Positions 35,313 through 50,300 are shown, numbered from the stretch's first letter. The stretch: DNA of 56,647 bases from Phoronis australis (GCA_002633005.1 NMRA01000257.1:534410-591056); one strand, 5' to 3'. A program made the numbers and translations. Notes: a model not told the origin generated them from the sequence alone.

Positions 35313-38300
35313 CTACGCTGCTCGTACCATGAATATCTTACTTTATACTGCAATGTCATCCTCGCATGGCCAATTCAACCGTTTAATTACCCATTTAGTT
35401 ACCTCACTAGTGATATAACATTTTGGCGGGAAACGAGGCCGGGTTTTCAACCCGAATAGTTTCCATCAGGCTTTACCACTGCATCACTCACCGACTGACG
35501 TCATCGAACATGAAAATAGGATACTTAAATGAGCAGGCGCAACAAACGCATGTTCAACGAAGGGCATTGTACCTACGTTTATACGCTATGAAAACTAAGA
35601 CGCATATTTTCCATAAAAACGATATTTTAACTCTCATTTTCTCGCACATGTAAGTCACCGATCACCAATTTGAATGTGGGTATCGTATAGTCGGGATCCT
35701 TCGACTTGAGCGTTATACTCAGTTACCTGTGGTAACTTACTTTAGCAGACGATATTTTCCCGGTCGAAGCTGAGCATGATAAAATGTTTAATAAGCTATA
35801 ATAGTTGTTAATCCTTAATTTATAGACTCATTTTTTCCATTTTATTTTGTTTAAATTTTCAATTGGTTTTGAGTAAAAGCATTATTTGACAAAAATAGCG
35901 CGACCTCAGACTCCGGGTCTCTGACATAGAAAGTAATTACAAAGCCGAGGGGAGTCGAGAAAGGTAGATCGATTCATTGCAATGTTTCTCGTTCAGTATG
36001 TGGTGTAAATAGATTATTACGTGTTCTCAGGCCTCTTATCTAGAGCCCTCGTGGATTTTGGAGAATTATCTAAAACCCACTCGGGCTCTAGATTACGGGG
36101 GATAACGGTTGAGAACATGTAATAATCTATATTTATCCCGTATATGTGAAAAACTGTTGTTCTATAAGTCACATTATCAACAATGAAATACGGGAAAGTA
36201 GAGCCAATCCGTTTACCACGGGAGAGGCCGTATTCAACTGTAGAAGCCGTATTGCACGGTTGGTGCGCAGTCTCCGTGTCTATTAAATGCTTGGCGGTGT
36301 GCAACACCAAATAATATTGAGCTCGTTTATTTGGGTTACTCAAATCACCGATACAAGACGTCCTTCCTGAAAAAGCAGTTTTACTGCTCTAAAAACAGAA
36401 AAATTACCCACGAAAATCCCGACGCACGGTGATCAGGCGGCTAAAGCCGGAGCACAGGACAACGAGGTGTTGCCAAGATGATGCAAATAAGTCCATACAT
36501 ATGGGATAATATGATGGAGTTGGGGCATTCCCAGAAGAAAGAAGTTCAAAATAGGATATGGCAGTAGTATTCCTATGTATGTGGGATAACCTATATATGC
36601 GCACTTATTGCTCGCTTTTCCCATTGCGCATACAAAGTATCGTTATTCGAACGTAATTTATAAAATTTTGGTTAGAATTACCCAAGATTGTATTTATATG
36701 GTACTCTGTTCTAGTGGCCTTTGGTATACCTATGTCTTATATTCGATTTTTTCTAAAGGATTCCAGAGTCTGTCGTGCGGCGTGGCACGACGGACGTATC
36801 TTGCCCTGGAGCGATAACGACACTGACCGAACAGTTAGATGGACGGCTTGCACAGATCCATTTAGAACTTCATACGTAGCATCATTTCGTTACGGCGCTG
36901 GACGGAGCTCCTGGTAAGTCACACGTTAACATTACCACTCCTTAAACACTATGGGTGATTAACAAAATTGAGAAAATGTGTTGTTAGATGCATGTGAATT
37001 CTCATTTCTTGAGGTCGGCTGATGTATCTACATGTACATGTTACGACTCCTTTGTTTTGCAATGTTGACGCGTTCTTTGTGACAATTTCTTTGACTGTGC
37101 AACGTTAGCTTTTTATTTTTTGCCACATTGAATTCCTGATAAATCTTTTATCCTCATTTCTAGTTAATTTTCAAATCGACATCTTGTCCGTTTAGGGTAG
37201 GAAAAATGCTATCTCCCTCACCCAGCTGAAGCGCGTGGATATTTGTTGGCAACTTTATCGAAGTTCAAAGGTTAATGAGCCGACACATAAATCGAATCTC
37301 CCGCCAAAATTCACAGTCCTTTCATTCACTGACATATTATTGAGTCAACGAGGTGTATATAGCGTAGGAAGATGCCTAGGAAAATGAAGACTCACGGCGT
37401 CTGGCACTTTCTTTTCACGAAAACAGCAAGCTGTGACGAAAGATAAATCCTCACCCAAATTAATTAATTAATTTCATCGGGAATTTGACGTTCCACTTTT
37501 TCGGTCTGGAACTCAAGGTGCGCTTTAACCGTGGATGTTGGCCACTTCGTTGTTGTTCTCTTGATATCAGTCTCCCCGGTGCGTGGTTCAAAAGTTGTGT
37601 ACCACAATGAATTTTCTACGTACTTAAACTTTGTATTTGCATGCTTCTAACTATGTTAATGTATAGCAGGGACTTCACTATTTTATCATAATTTACGCTG
37701 AACAACGTACAGCTGTATTCACTGACAACTTGACAACAAGAAATTATGCAAATAGTTGAACCTTTGCACTAATGACGTACCTCCCCTGCTAAAATAGCCC
37801 GCATTATACTGCACTACGTCACAATACTTACTGGACACGATTCAGTGATTTGAGGCGGATTATTTTTGACACAAAACTTGTTCTTTTATTTGACCAAGCA
37901 ATCACAGAGATAAGGAATTAGCCTGCAAGTACCATTTTAGCGTTGAATCAGCCTCTGACATAGCTTGACTCTGCATTGAACCTCGATTTACAAAACCAAA
38001 ACGACGTTTTGGTGAGAATTGAGTTAATTACGCACTGCAAATTCAGTTGACATTGCGAGTGAATGTTGAAATAACTAACATGGTGTAGGCATGTATAGGT
38101 TATTTTGAACAAAAACAAGTTTTCATCGAATAATTAAGCAAAAACCTTGAGATGTGGACTATGGCTTTTTCTCGGCTTACGCAAATCGACTTAATTTGAA
38201 CTTGGGAACAAGAGTTCTCGACGACGGCTCGGTGGATTTCACTGAAAGTTCCCAATGTTAATATTTTTTGTCAATCTCAAAAACGCTGTTAGGAATTTTT

Positions 38301-41300
38301 AAACGAGGGTGCTATAGACGAATACGACAGCTATTTTTTTACCAAAATACCTTAGTTTTCGCGAGTTAACTTGGCGTAGAAACCAAACTAGATGAGTCAT
38401 CGAAAGTTCCTAACAGATTTTTTGAGAGTTATCGACAAGTTTTCACTCAGAGGAATTTTCATTAAAAGCGGCTAAGGGGATTTTTGCAATGAATATACAT
38501 TTGATTAAACTGAAAATTTGACTTAAAATGAGGTCCAGTTGTAATAAAATGACATGTAAGTATTAATGTTCTTTCTCCTTTCAGAAAATATCTACTTTCA
38601 CTAGTTGAAACAGCCTAGTTTTTCTGGTACTAGACTTTGAATTAACGGTCCCCAATAAGGTGGTACTCACGGTATATTAATAGCCACATGTGTGAATATT
38701 ATTCAAATCTAAGCATTGATTCAATCAGATAAAAGGACACTACCCTTCGATGTTTACTCTTGACAGATAATAATGTAAACAAAGCACAACAATGTAAAAA
38801 AAACTAGTATTCTGTTGACCTTCGCCGGACAATATTCAACCTTTTCATTGAAGCTACACGTGTGTTTTAGAAATGAACTAAATTGAAAGTGTAACTAACG
38901 CTTCTTGTGAGTTGATTTAAGACTGTGAGGAGATCAGAGAGGTCGTGAGCGAATCCTTGTATGACAAAGTGAACACATTGTTTTAGTTGAGCAATACATC
39001 CATTGTCGTGGGATACACCAATTATACTTTATCAGGAAAAGGAGACAGTTTTGGGGTCAACACGACACTAAAACCTGGTTCAGTATGATTTTCAATCGCT
39101 TTAGTAATATGTTATGTGTCGTTGCGGATAATTTTCTAATAAGGCTTTATGAGTCTTAATAAATTGTGTCATCCAATAGTCCCCCAGATTTCATATCTGA
39201 ATTGGCGTTACCAGAAAATGCTAACCGAGAACTTAAGGAATCGTAAAGTTGAAGTTGAGGCGGTGTTGGGCGAGGAAAGTTGGTTACGACTGGGAAACAA
39301 CTTTGTTGTGGTCGGCAAATGAATGTGTAAAGTTTGTGTCGAGAGAAGAGAAGTTGACGGGGACAGGTTGGATGATTGTGCAAATTTCTTTCCATCCCGT
39401 CGCTCAATATTACATTTCAAGTCTCTCAGTAGCAGCTTGACCCATCCCTCAAAAATGTTAAATGGTTTCCGACGGATTAGTATCAAATACGGCGTACCAG
39501 CACCGTGATCATGGCTTCCGTGCCTGTATTACAAGCACCGTGAATGGATAATTGCGAAACAAATGCCACTAACTATCACCAATGCAACACGAAAGTGTTA
39601 CGCTCGCATGGAGCATTATTCGTTCAACAAATTGTTTGCAGGTATCGCTCCCGGTGGAAATGCAAACGTTTCGTGTCGGCCAGAAAGATTGGTAAGTGAC
39701 CGAATTAATTTTTATTCGCCGTGAATTTAAGTGAAAACTGACACTGATATTAATTATCTACCATCAATTTTACCCTCGTTAATCTGGTTTTAATTGCATA
39801 TGCTTTCGACTTTTGGCTCACTTATCACCAACCAAGTTATGCTCAGTCAAGTGAACTAACAGAATCGAAATTTAAGTTATTTCTACCAACAAAATCGATT
39901 TCGAAACTTCTTTAACTATCGAAATATGCATAGTATTCTCTGTCGCCACGGAGGACATGCTGAGCATTGACTGTTCAAAAGTCACGGCTAGCCAGCCCTT
40001 AATAGTCATTTCCTGAGCGATCGTGCCAATGTTTATTTGAAATCAGTAGTTAAAGTGGATCACTGGCTCTTTTTTCCTACAATAAATTAATACCACGCAA
40101 ATTAAATGAAAAAATCCAAGAGAAAAACAAACTAAGAGCCAGTAGATATAGGGGCCCATCCCTCAAAAGGGAAAATTTGGATCGACACATTCTCAAACGG
40201 GTGCTGAGAGACTGTTCCCTATAACGATTGCAGGTGATTTATATATTCAAAATCAGTCTTGCATGATTTCTAAATTCTAACTAAACGTTAATGCAATTCC
40301 CCGAACTGAAGTGTAAGGCACCTTCAAAGAGGCATTGAACGCGAAAGCTCGTCAAAAAGACCTTTTAAACAATTCCTGACGAAAGTACCATCTTCTACGT
40401 CTGGTAAAGCGTGTTTTCATTTTTTCTGTGGGAAAATTTCCAGAGAAAATTACAACATTCAGGATTTTTGAAGTATGCACGAAGGCATAGCTCTGTGGTT
40501 ACCACAGAATCTCTAATCTACCCCCCCCCCTCCCAATTATGATAAATGCGTGCATGCGCTCACAGTCAAATGCTTCCATATAAGGAGAATGTGCTACGTC
40601 TATGTCTTGCCATGCCAAATAAGGATGCCTGCTTTGCCTTGTGGAAGAAAAAAGACGAATTGGAGAGCAGTTTACACATTTTTAATTTCTTAAATTTGAA
40701 ACTAAAAGAAAATTGTTTAATATCAACAGAAATTAAAAACCTTACGTACTAACCCTAAAACATCAGGTGAGCAGGTTTAATTCCATTTTAGTGACATAGA
40801 ACCACTTTCAATATTGCAATTGAGTCTGTTTTCACGTTCCAGGTATCTTTAACTAATTTTACTTTTCATTTTATCAATTTATTCTTATTATTTAATGACG
40901 CAATTGATACACGCTCTAATGACCTGAGCGCTAGTAGCCTAACATAGGGATAAAATATCTCATAAAAAATTTCAGAGCCACTCTACCGTCTGAGTACACT
41001 TTCGTCAATGGGTTCCGGAACTGTCCGCGTGTACGGCGGAATTAACGTTGACCTAGCCACTGACCTCATATCAGCCAGCGTGTATGATGCAAGAGTCTCA
41101 ACGTTATCAGCGTCAGAAGTCCAGTCAATATCCAGCGGACTAGACTACAAGGAGTTTCGTATACACACTGGTGTTAACGTCTTCACGGCTACTGGAAGCA
41201 AGACTAATTTATATTCTAGGATTGTGAGCCTCCACTATGGTAATACCTTACTGTACCCTACAGCAAATACATAGGCGGATTTAGGGGGGGCCCAGGGGTC

Positions 41301-44300
41301 CCGGGCCCCCCCTCCCCTTGGCTGCTGCAAAAAATATATCAGTAAGAGCGTAGGGAAATAAATGTTGAGTTTATTAATTAACCCAGGTAATTAAAAGATA
41401 CGGATGAAAAAAGATTTAAATGTGTGCAGTTTTAGTGTTGGGGGGGCTCAAATCCAATTTCAAGTGTCAAATTCGGAACACGGCGCATTCGTAACGGAAC
41501 TATGGCTAAGTATAGGCTCTCCCGCGATATCCCAAGCGACCGGTAGTGGCGCTGCACACTACGACTCAGTTTCCGTCGTCTGCTCCACTGTGCAATGAAG
41601 AAAATTTACTTCATTTTTTAAAGAAAATGGAACCTGAGTGACGATGAAAAAACAGAAGCTGCTGGTAAGATGGGAATTTTAATAGAAGCCTTAGTGAATC
41701 ACTCAGAAACTCGCAATACTCTCTTTGTCAAACCTTATGTTAAGACGATTTCCAAAGCAATCCCCGGTCATTATTGCCAACACGAATAACGGATTTGGTC
41801 TTTTGGGCATTTTAAGACTATTTTAAATACGACAAATTTGTTAAGAATCGATGGCACAAAACGTGTAATAAGCATTACAAAAAGAAGTAGGTTTCGCGCG
41901 CAAACGCTGTGGACCATAAACAAGTANNNNNNNNNNNNNNNNNNNNNNNNNNNNNNNNNNNNNNNNNNNNNNNNNNNNNNNNNNNNNNNNNNNNNNNNNN
42001 NNNNNNNNNNNNNNNNNNNNNNNNNNNNNNNNNNNNNNNNNNNNNNNNNNNNNNNNNNNNNNNNNNNNNNNNNNNNNNNNNNNNNNNNNNNNNNNNNNNN
42101 NNNNNNNNNNNNNNNNNNNNNNNNNNNNNNNNNNNNNNNNNNNNNNNNNNNNNNNNNNNNNNNNNNNNNNNNNNNNNNNNNNNNNNNNNNNNNNNNNNNN
42201 NNNNNNNNNNNNNNNNNNNNNNNNNNNNNNNNNNNNNNNNNNNNNNNNNNNNNNNNNNNNNNNNNNNNNNNNNNNNNNNNNNNNNNNNNNNNNNNNNNNN
42301 NNNNNNNNNNNNNNNNNNNNNNNNNNNNNNNNNNNNNNNNNNNNNNNNNNNNNNNNNNNNNNNNNNNNNNNNNNNNNNNNNNNNNNNNNNNNNNNNNNNN
42401 NNNNNNNNNNNNNNNNNNNNNNNNNNNNNNNNNNNNNNNNNNNNNNNNNNNTGTTCGGAGATAATTTCGAAATATTTTCCGTGAGATACAGACAGGAGAT
42501 CTTGATCTGTGTTGTTTAGGCTTGTGATTTTTTTGAGTTCTAAACACAAAACGCTTGTTATCCTGGCCAGTCGTTCGGAGCCCGATCAGGCCCGTCACGG
42601 CCCCCGGATTGATTCGTTATCCCTGCCAGTGCCTCGGAAACTGATTAGACATCATGAACATAAACCATATAAAGTTCAGTGGAAACTAAACTTCCAGTCA
42701 AGAAAGTACTATACTAGTGAGCCAAAGTAATGTGCACGTGATTACGTTGGTGATTAGCCACGAAATTGCTTATCTACTTAGGGGCCTACTCGTCGGGGAC
42801 CGCGATTTCAGGTTCCGCTTTGGCCATAGCACGGTCAGGGCAGAAGTTGTAGGCCTACATTGACAATCATTATTTGAGTAATGTAAATGTAAATAAAGAT
42901 TCCCCTAACACCTGGCCGTGGGATGGAAATCGAGTTGTTTCACAACAGTTTCTGCCAGCAAACACTAAATTAGCATGAGCTCACACGGCCTAGGTGTCCC
43001 GTCAATTAGTTTTATTGCACTTAAACCCGGTAACGCAGTGATTTATTCATTGCTGGCTTTTCAAATCATTTGCACTCACGAAAACTCCAAAGGCATTACA
43101 AATTGCATCTAATGAGACAGACTTTGTTTCAGTTTTATATAAGTATTGGTTAGGGTGAGAATAATTCATTTTGGCAACCGTCGCAATCCCGCCGGACGAG
43201 CTAGAGCTCATCAGTCCCGACTTCGCAGGTGGATCGTTAAGTTTTACAGGCTACCAATTCTAACAGGAATACAGTGATGAAGAAATACTAGGGAGGCGCC
43301 GTGAACAAGCTCAGACAACGGAACGTATAGAGATATTTGGTAAGCCGACATTCGTCAGGCACTGTCGACGTCTGCAGGCCACAGACACGAAGATGTTTCA
43401 CGGCCTCATACTGGCTATTTACAGCGTACATTTCATTCTTCACTACCATGAGCCACTTCCTAAGCATTTCTGGCTCTCGAGGAACTAAAAAAACGATATG
43501 CCCGCTTTCCTCGCAGCTGCTTAGTTCGGACAAGCGGGAACGATTCACCGCAACGGCATTCACTCTGCATATGAACCAAAGACGTCGCTAGCCTCGTTTC
43601 TCACCTTCCTCACAGGTTAACGCGACACCTCTTGGCAAGGTAAGGTCGACCGTATGCGAGGCGATGCTTATATAGACCTATTAAGACGTCAAAAAAGATT
43701 AATTAAGTCGGGTGGCATTCTCCTTTAAGGCTGGGTTATTATCCCCTACAACCATGTTAAAATAGTTACTTTGGGAAGAATTAAAAAATCGTGTTGAAAT
43801 CGACAACATTTTTTGAATTGTTGTCATTTTTGCAATCAGTGAAGTACAGTGTTTTAGTTGATGGTCAGGACGATTGTATGACCGGGAGATTTTGATTTGG
43901 ATGCCAGTAAGTCAACTTTTCGGTCTTTAAGTGGGTACCATTACAATTGCTTCATTGCTCGAGCTTCTGTAGAAAAAACAACGACTACCACCCTTTCATG
44001 TGGCTCATTTTAGCAAAACATGGGCCAGTAGTTGTATTGACAAGGGCCAGTAGTTGTATTGACATGGGCCAGTAGTTGTATTGAAAGTAATGAAATGGGC
44101 CAGTAGTTGTACTGAAAGTAACGAAATTTGGTTGTTTTACTTTTGATATCGTTCCTCAAGTCACGATAACTTTTCGGCAGAAGTGCATTTGGTAAAGTGG
44201 CGTGGGGATGAAAAATTGTGTGTACAATATGTACATTTTCTGCATATACTAGCGTCTCCCTTAATCATCCGAATGGTTCATTGCTTTTTAGCACCGGGAA

Positions 44301-47300
44301 CTGTATTTTGGTGGACTGTAACATCAGAACAACCTCAGATAACGCTTTTATTTTTAAAATTTAGACAAACCTAGGTATCAAGTTGTTATTACTTGTTCTG
44401 GCGTGTCTTAAGCTAAGCACAAACAGTTACCTTGTTTACCGCTAGCATGCGTACAGTACCTGTTTTGTTTAAATGTAGGTAAAATTCCTCTCTCTAAAGC
44501 TGACCAGTCATCGACGCTGAGACTTGTTTCTTCCTCGTTCAACTGGATTGCTGACGCCGGGAAGGCCATTGATGGCAATCATTCTACAGACTTCATGAAC
44601 GGAAAGTCTTGTTCACATACATTGAAGAGAGCTAACCTGAAAAATCCGTGGTGGAGAGCGGAGTTAAATGGAACTTTCATTGTTCACGGGATTCACATAA
44701 CCAGTGGAAAAGGCTCTCGTGAGTGTACTTGCAGTTGATGTGAAATTTCTTTCATTTCACTAGCAACTCCCGGGTGGGTCGTTTTTTGCCAATCATCACA
44801 AAACATTTACTAGCATGTTTTGAACAACAGTGTTTTTCTTACAAATTGCGTTTGTCGGGAAGAGGTGCAGTTGATTACCATGTAACGATATGTGTAAGAT
44901 GCTCATTGTGTAGTTACGATGTGATTACGATATGGTTACGATTTGATTACGATGTGACTGCGATGCTATTCGGTACAGCAATCCAAAGCAGCAGGCAGTG
45001 TCCGAAAAATTCTTCGGTTGAAAGAAATTTCATGATGGTTTGATGGAAGTATCAGAATGTCCTTAAAACCACACTGAAATACAGCATCCACCATGAGTAA
45101 CAGTGTTCATGCCATCTAGCATGCACGCGCCATGTTTAACGAATAGAAGCTTGTTTACATTCATATCGGTTGTCACTTGAGATTAAAGGTTGCCTCATAG
45201 TCACTGTACGTAGAGCTGCAGGATAAGATTTCGTGGCTATTATTTTTTCTGCTATGACAAAAGAATTATATGTTAACCATTATTTACCGGTAAAAATCCT
45301 CACGTGTTATGTGGCACGTTTTCTATAGAAAATTAAGTTGTTATGGATGAAACTTCACGCATATGATGAGCAGTAGAGAGTACTGTATAAGACATCATTG
45401 GCCAATCATAGTCTGAGAAACCCAATCCTTGTTCACGCTGCAGAGCAAAGAATACATGTCTTAGCTAACTGTAAGTGCCATTAAATCTGCTCACGAAACG
45501 ACAGACAACAGAAATATGTTTCCATGCAAAGCATGCGTCAGAGTATTTTCGGAGTAAGTCCGGGATTCTAGATTATGTGTAATTCACTGAAATAATTGAA
45601 GACTCAGTGAAGTGTAGCCCAATTCTTTTCATTTCCACAAAAAGAATATCATGTTGAGCATCACTTAGGAAATGAAGCGTGAAGAATATCTTTTCACGTG
45701 TGTGCGAGCTCTAACCACGGAGTATAAACCTGGATTATCAAACACAAGTTTAAGATTAAATGTAAACACAAATGGGGAATTGTGCTCGCAGACACATCAA
45801 GAAGCAGAATTAGCTTGACATATTTTTGATTTTCCACAAAAAAATCCGCAACAAATCCACAGCAATTCCCATCGTTTTATCTCGCATGATTGGTACTTTA
45901 TATGATCACGTGCCCAACGTAATAAATGCTGTTGTTTAATATGGCTGCTACAGTTGGCACGATGGTTATGGCCAAGGCATCCATGGAATTGCATCAGCGT
46001 AACCATTTATCAAACCACTAACAGTTCTTATGGCCATCCTTTCACCCAGACATGTAATTTATTACCAAATCAATGTTTAAGTTAAAATCACTTAAAGCAT
46101 ATTTATCCTTGGGCAACTTACACTACCTTGCACGCTTTTAACTTAATATCTTTCTTAAACGTCTTGAAGTCGTCTGGATACTAGTGAAATAGTGGAGCCA
46201 TACAATGAAACAAAAGGGGCAGTTTTGGAGTGCAAATTAAAGTTCCAGTTATGTGATAAATTGATCATGGTTCAATAGCTTGTGTCGTCAGTGTCTCAGT
46301 GACACAACGTTGTGCTTACTAAATATTCTAAGTATATATTTTCGGCCATCATACCATCAGTATAAAAGGTCATACGGTTGGTTGTAAATGACGTTTCACT
46401 TCAATATCGGGAATCGTCATGGGAGACCACGAGGAACGTATTTGGCAGACGAATGAGCATGATTTGGTTAAAACTGAATGTGTTGTTGAACTGGTACTTT
46501 CCTACGACCTGTTGTGATACTGACCGTGATATGGGATGAGAATTGCTGGTAAAAGTCGACAAGCCCTAAACCAGAATCGAGGTTTGCATTTGTACTACGT
46601 TTTCTTACTAATAGCGTGAAGACTCTTACTTCGTAACACTGTTTGTTAACAACATATCGCCTCACTTCTCATTTGTTTGAAAGTCATTGAAAACCTGATT
46701 TCATCGCATGTTTAGAATAAATATCATCATGGTGCCGAGATGCGTAATTAAAAGTGGTTTTATAGTATATCACTAGGTGGTGGTGTGACTTTTTTCAAAA
46801 ATCCTTTTTTAAATGTTACTTTGTCTTCATTGCTCATTATTTTGTTTATTGTGGCTCGCTTTGTTTAAATTTACATGTTCTAATATCTCTGGCAATAATT
46901 TTATCAATGTACATGAGTTCTAAATTTCAACATGCCATTAATACTAAGTTCTTGAAAGCAATAATTCGCATGACTGCAAGATGTTTGTTATTCAGTTTTC
47001 TTGAGTATGCCTCGAGTATATTGATCCTGAACTTAGATGATTGCAAGTACACAGGACTTGGGAAGGATTACATGGGTACAGTCAACACAACACACGATGA
47101 AACAACGTGTAAGATGTGGAAAGACACGAGTTACATGGATCTCCACGAAAACTACTGCCGGAATCCTGACGGCGAAACAGGCGGGCCGTGGTGTTATGTT
47201 CATGGTGACCCTAAGTGGAAGTATTGCAGCGTGAGCCTGTGTTCAGGTATTACACTTAGATTGCGGGTCGAAATGGGTCGACGGTGACGTGATATAACAC

Positions 47301-50300
47301 TGGCCTATCAAAAATTGTTTTATTAAAAGTCTTTGCTCCATAACTGCAGTTACGTTCCATCAGACTTTACTCTAAGTTTTGAAACCTTTTATGTATTTGT
47401 TTTCCAAATCCTATACAATGCAAAATCTGACAAAAACTTTTGATCAATCTTCGTAATTACGCGGCCGTCCTGTTTGTTTAAAGCGTCCAGTTTGGATGTT
47501 ATCGTGAATTCATAATTCGACCTTGTATGTAAACTACAGACAATTAATAATTGAAAGGCGTCAAAATGCGGTCTTTAATGTGAATATAAGGCGGTTCAAT
47601 GCCATCATATTTCTCTAATAGTTTTAAATTATGATTTCAAAATCCCATTTTGATGGTTGATATCTCTTTTATGTGAGGTTGATAACAAAATCTGTACTGA
47701 AATTGGAGATTCATAAGGTGATGAATTTCATATCATAATGTCATGAACTTCTTGACCTTATGAGTATCCAATTTCGTTTCAGATTTTCATCTGATGACAA
47801 GGTCTCAGTGAGGTAATCTGTGTACTAATTACATGGGCGCACCCGGGAGGGGCTCGACGGGCTCGAATGAGCCACCCAATTTGGCGAATTGGGCAAAAAG
47901 GTCCGCCTGAGCGAAACAAAAAGTCTGAGTGAACGAGTGAGAAGTCCACAGTCGGCAGTCGGTGCGGATGCACAATGCGTGACCCTGAACATAGTGGCAC
48001 CGTTTTTTTAGTCCTCATTGATTCCTTTTACTAAAAGGTGCGCACACCGAAGAATTCGAGCCCCCCATCCCCATACTTTAAACGCGCATGAATCAACCAA
48101 GTTTAAATTTCAAAAGGTCTAAAAATGAAATTTCCGATAAAGCCGATAACGACAGGCGTGTTTTCTCAAGTCGTCAACTTTTATCCACTGCTGATGAAGA
48201 GACGTTTATCTTATGAAAATTAATCTGAATGTTTAATCCTTATATTTGGAAGCATTCCTTGAAAATGTGCAGTTTTTCAAATAGTATTTTTTTTTACCTC
48301 TGTTGACACTGCTCGCAAAGCGCTGAACTTTGGTCGTGCCAGTGTGATTGTCTGTCGATGAGGCGTTGTGCAAATAGTGGATTGAGTATTTGGAACTCTG
48401 TGTGATGTGTAATAATTTACTTTACTGACGAGAACATCAAAAAATAAAAGAACGTTTTTCTGCTCATAGATCTTTCGGAGTCACTGTCGGATTTCCAAGT
48501 CCGGATTTCCAATACAAGTGACACGCCACAAGCGACCTCTACTGACGTTATGTGCAAACACTACAACAGCACCATCAGTGACGCCACTACTGTGTACATT
48601 GCTTGTGATCGTCCAGTGAGTGGGAGATATATCTACATTATCAAGAACGGGAACAGCAAATCAGAAACGCTGTCTTTATGTGAGGTGGAAGTATTCGGAA
48701 CCCCAGCGGTTGCAGGTACTTGAGTCGAGAGTAATTTTCAAACTAAACTATAGACAAACTTCAACAGAACTCTACCATCTTTACAAAAGTAGTTGGCAGC
48801 GTATTCGAACCTTTGTCGCAATAAAAAAGTTTGCAACTTTTGTATAGGTTCAGTGTTACTTTCTTACGCCTCGTGGGTACATGTAAGTGTTTAGTAATGT
48901 AATGGATGTGCGCGATATATTGCCGCGATTTCATCGAACTTGGATGGGGAAACACCTATCACTATTCAGCCAAAATTGAAACGGATTTCAGTTGAAAAGA
49001 AGTAGATATTTCTCGCAGTTTTGTGTTCCGAATTATTTTTGAATTTCGACATACAGTAGTCCAGTTTGAAAACGATTGAATACGATGTTTCTGGTATACC
49101 GAATGATTGTATCTCTTTAATATTCGACGTTTGTTTCTTACTATCTTGACATGTTCAGCTTGGTTTTCTTGGGTCTCGTTCTAGCGTCAAGCGCTCTATC
49201 TAGGAGAGTTAGCGTTGGAGATCGCGCAACTATAACATTTGATGGTATAGAGCCATCCGGTGTAGAGTGGCAAAAAGACAACCAAGGATTTTACAGTGGG
49301 GGATACATAAGTAGCTGGCAGGGAAGTCTAACAAACAGCATCGACACCGTAGAGGAGGGACACGGTGGAGTCTACACCATCCATCAGTCAAGTGGAGAAG
49401 TGCTCGGGATTACTCGACTATTTGTTAGAGGTTGAAAATATGTGTCGCTATTGAATAATTTTGAGACAACCTATTGTGTCTGAAACAAAGTTTTAACAAC
49501 AATTGATTGTATATAATACATCTTGCCATATTTACCAAACCAAAACACGTTGTTATGAATAGCTCCACGCGGTTGAATAATCTACTAGTGTTCAATGCTC
49601 TGTGGTACCATTAAAACTATATTTACAGTAAGCTTATAGCGTCATTAACGTTTCTTCACAACGCAAGGTTTAAGATGCCGTAAATGGGGGTGGGCAACCA
49701 CAATTTTGAAGTCCACTTGAGAAACGACGTCGACCGCGGTAGTCTTAGTCCTGTGCTTAAGAAGCGCAGGCGCCCTGTTCATCAAACCAAGCTGTCCGTT
49801 CCGCTGGCGCAGTGCAGTGGCAACAAAAATCTCACCAGTTTTCTTTAAAAGTTTACATGCACTACATGCCAAGAGCGCGATCACGCGAGTTTACCCCCGA
49901 GATTCTTGCGTCTAAGGAACTCAACTCCTTTTTTTATGCTCACACCCCTGTAAGTTAGCCCTTAAATAAATATTCAGCAAACTGTAAGTAAGGTGTTTTG
50001 TAAATATTTTGACTCGATATAATCAATCAATTCATTTTCTAGTTTGCCGTCGAGGTAAATTTGGTGGCGACTGCACAGACGACTGCCCGCAATGTGAGAA
50101 CGGAGGTGTATGTCACGACATCACGGGCGAGTGTATATGCCCCCCGGGATTTCGGGGTGATATCTGTTCCATAGGTGAGAGCAGTTGGTGTTCACATTCG
50201 AAACGCATATACAATTATATTTTACTCAAGCATTAGCATGCAACTGCACAATGTATAAAACTTGTCACGTTCCCAGCGCTCCCTATTGGCCAAGCATAGG

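Noticed and set aside
35078-35459. Frames on both strands around 35300
   Set aside because: GT microsatellite giving Cys-Val and Thr-His strings.
39156-39508. Overlapping frames on both strands near 39300
   Set aside because: None resembles a known domain, and no splice phase connects them to gene 2.
41771-42598. Long open frames on both strands
   Set aside because: They run through the run of unknown bases, so they are artefacts.
46994-47036. Alternative upstream acceptor for the kringle exon
   Set aside because: Using the AG at 46994 would enter in phase 2, incompatible with the phase-1 lectin exon.
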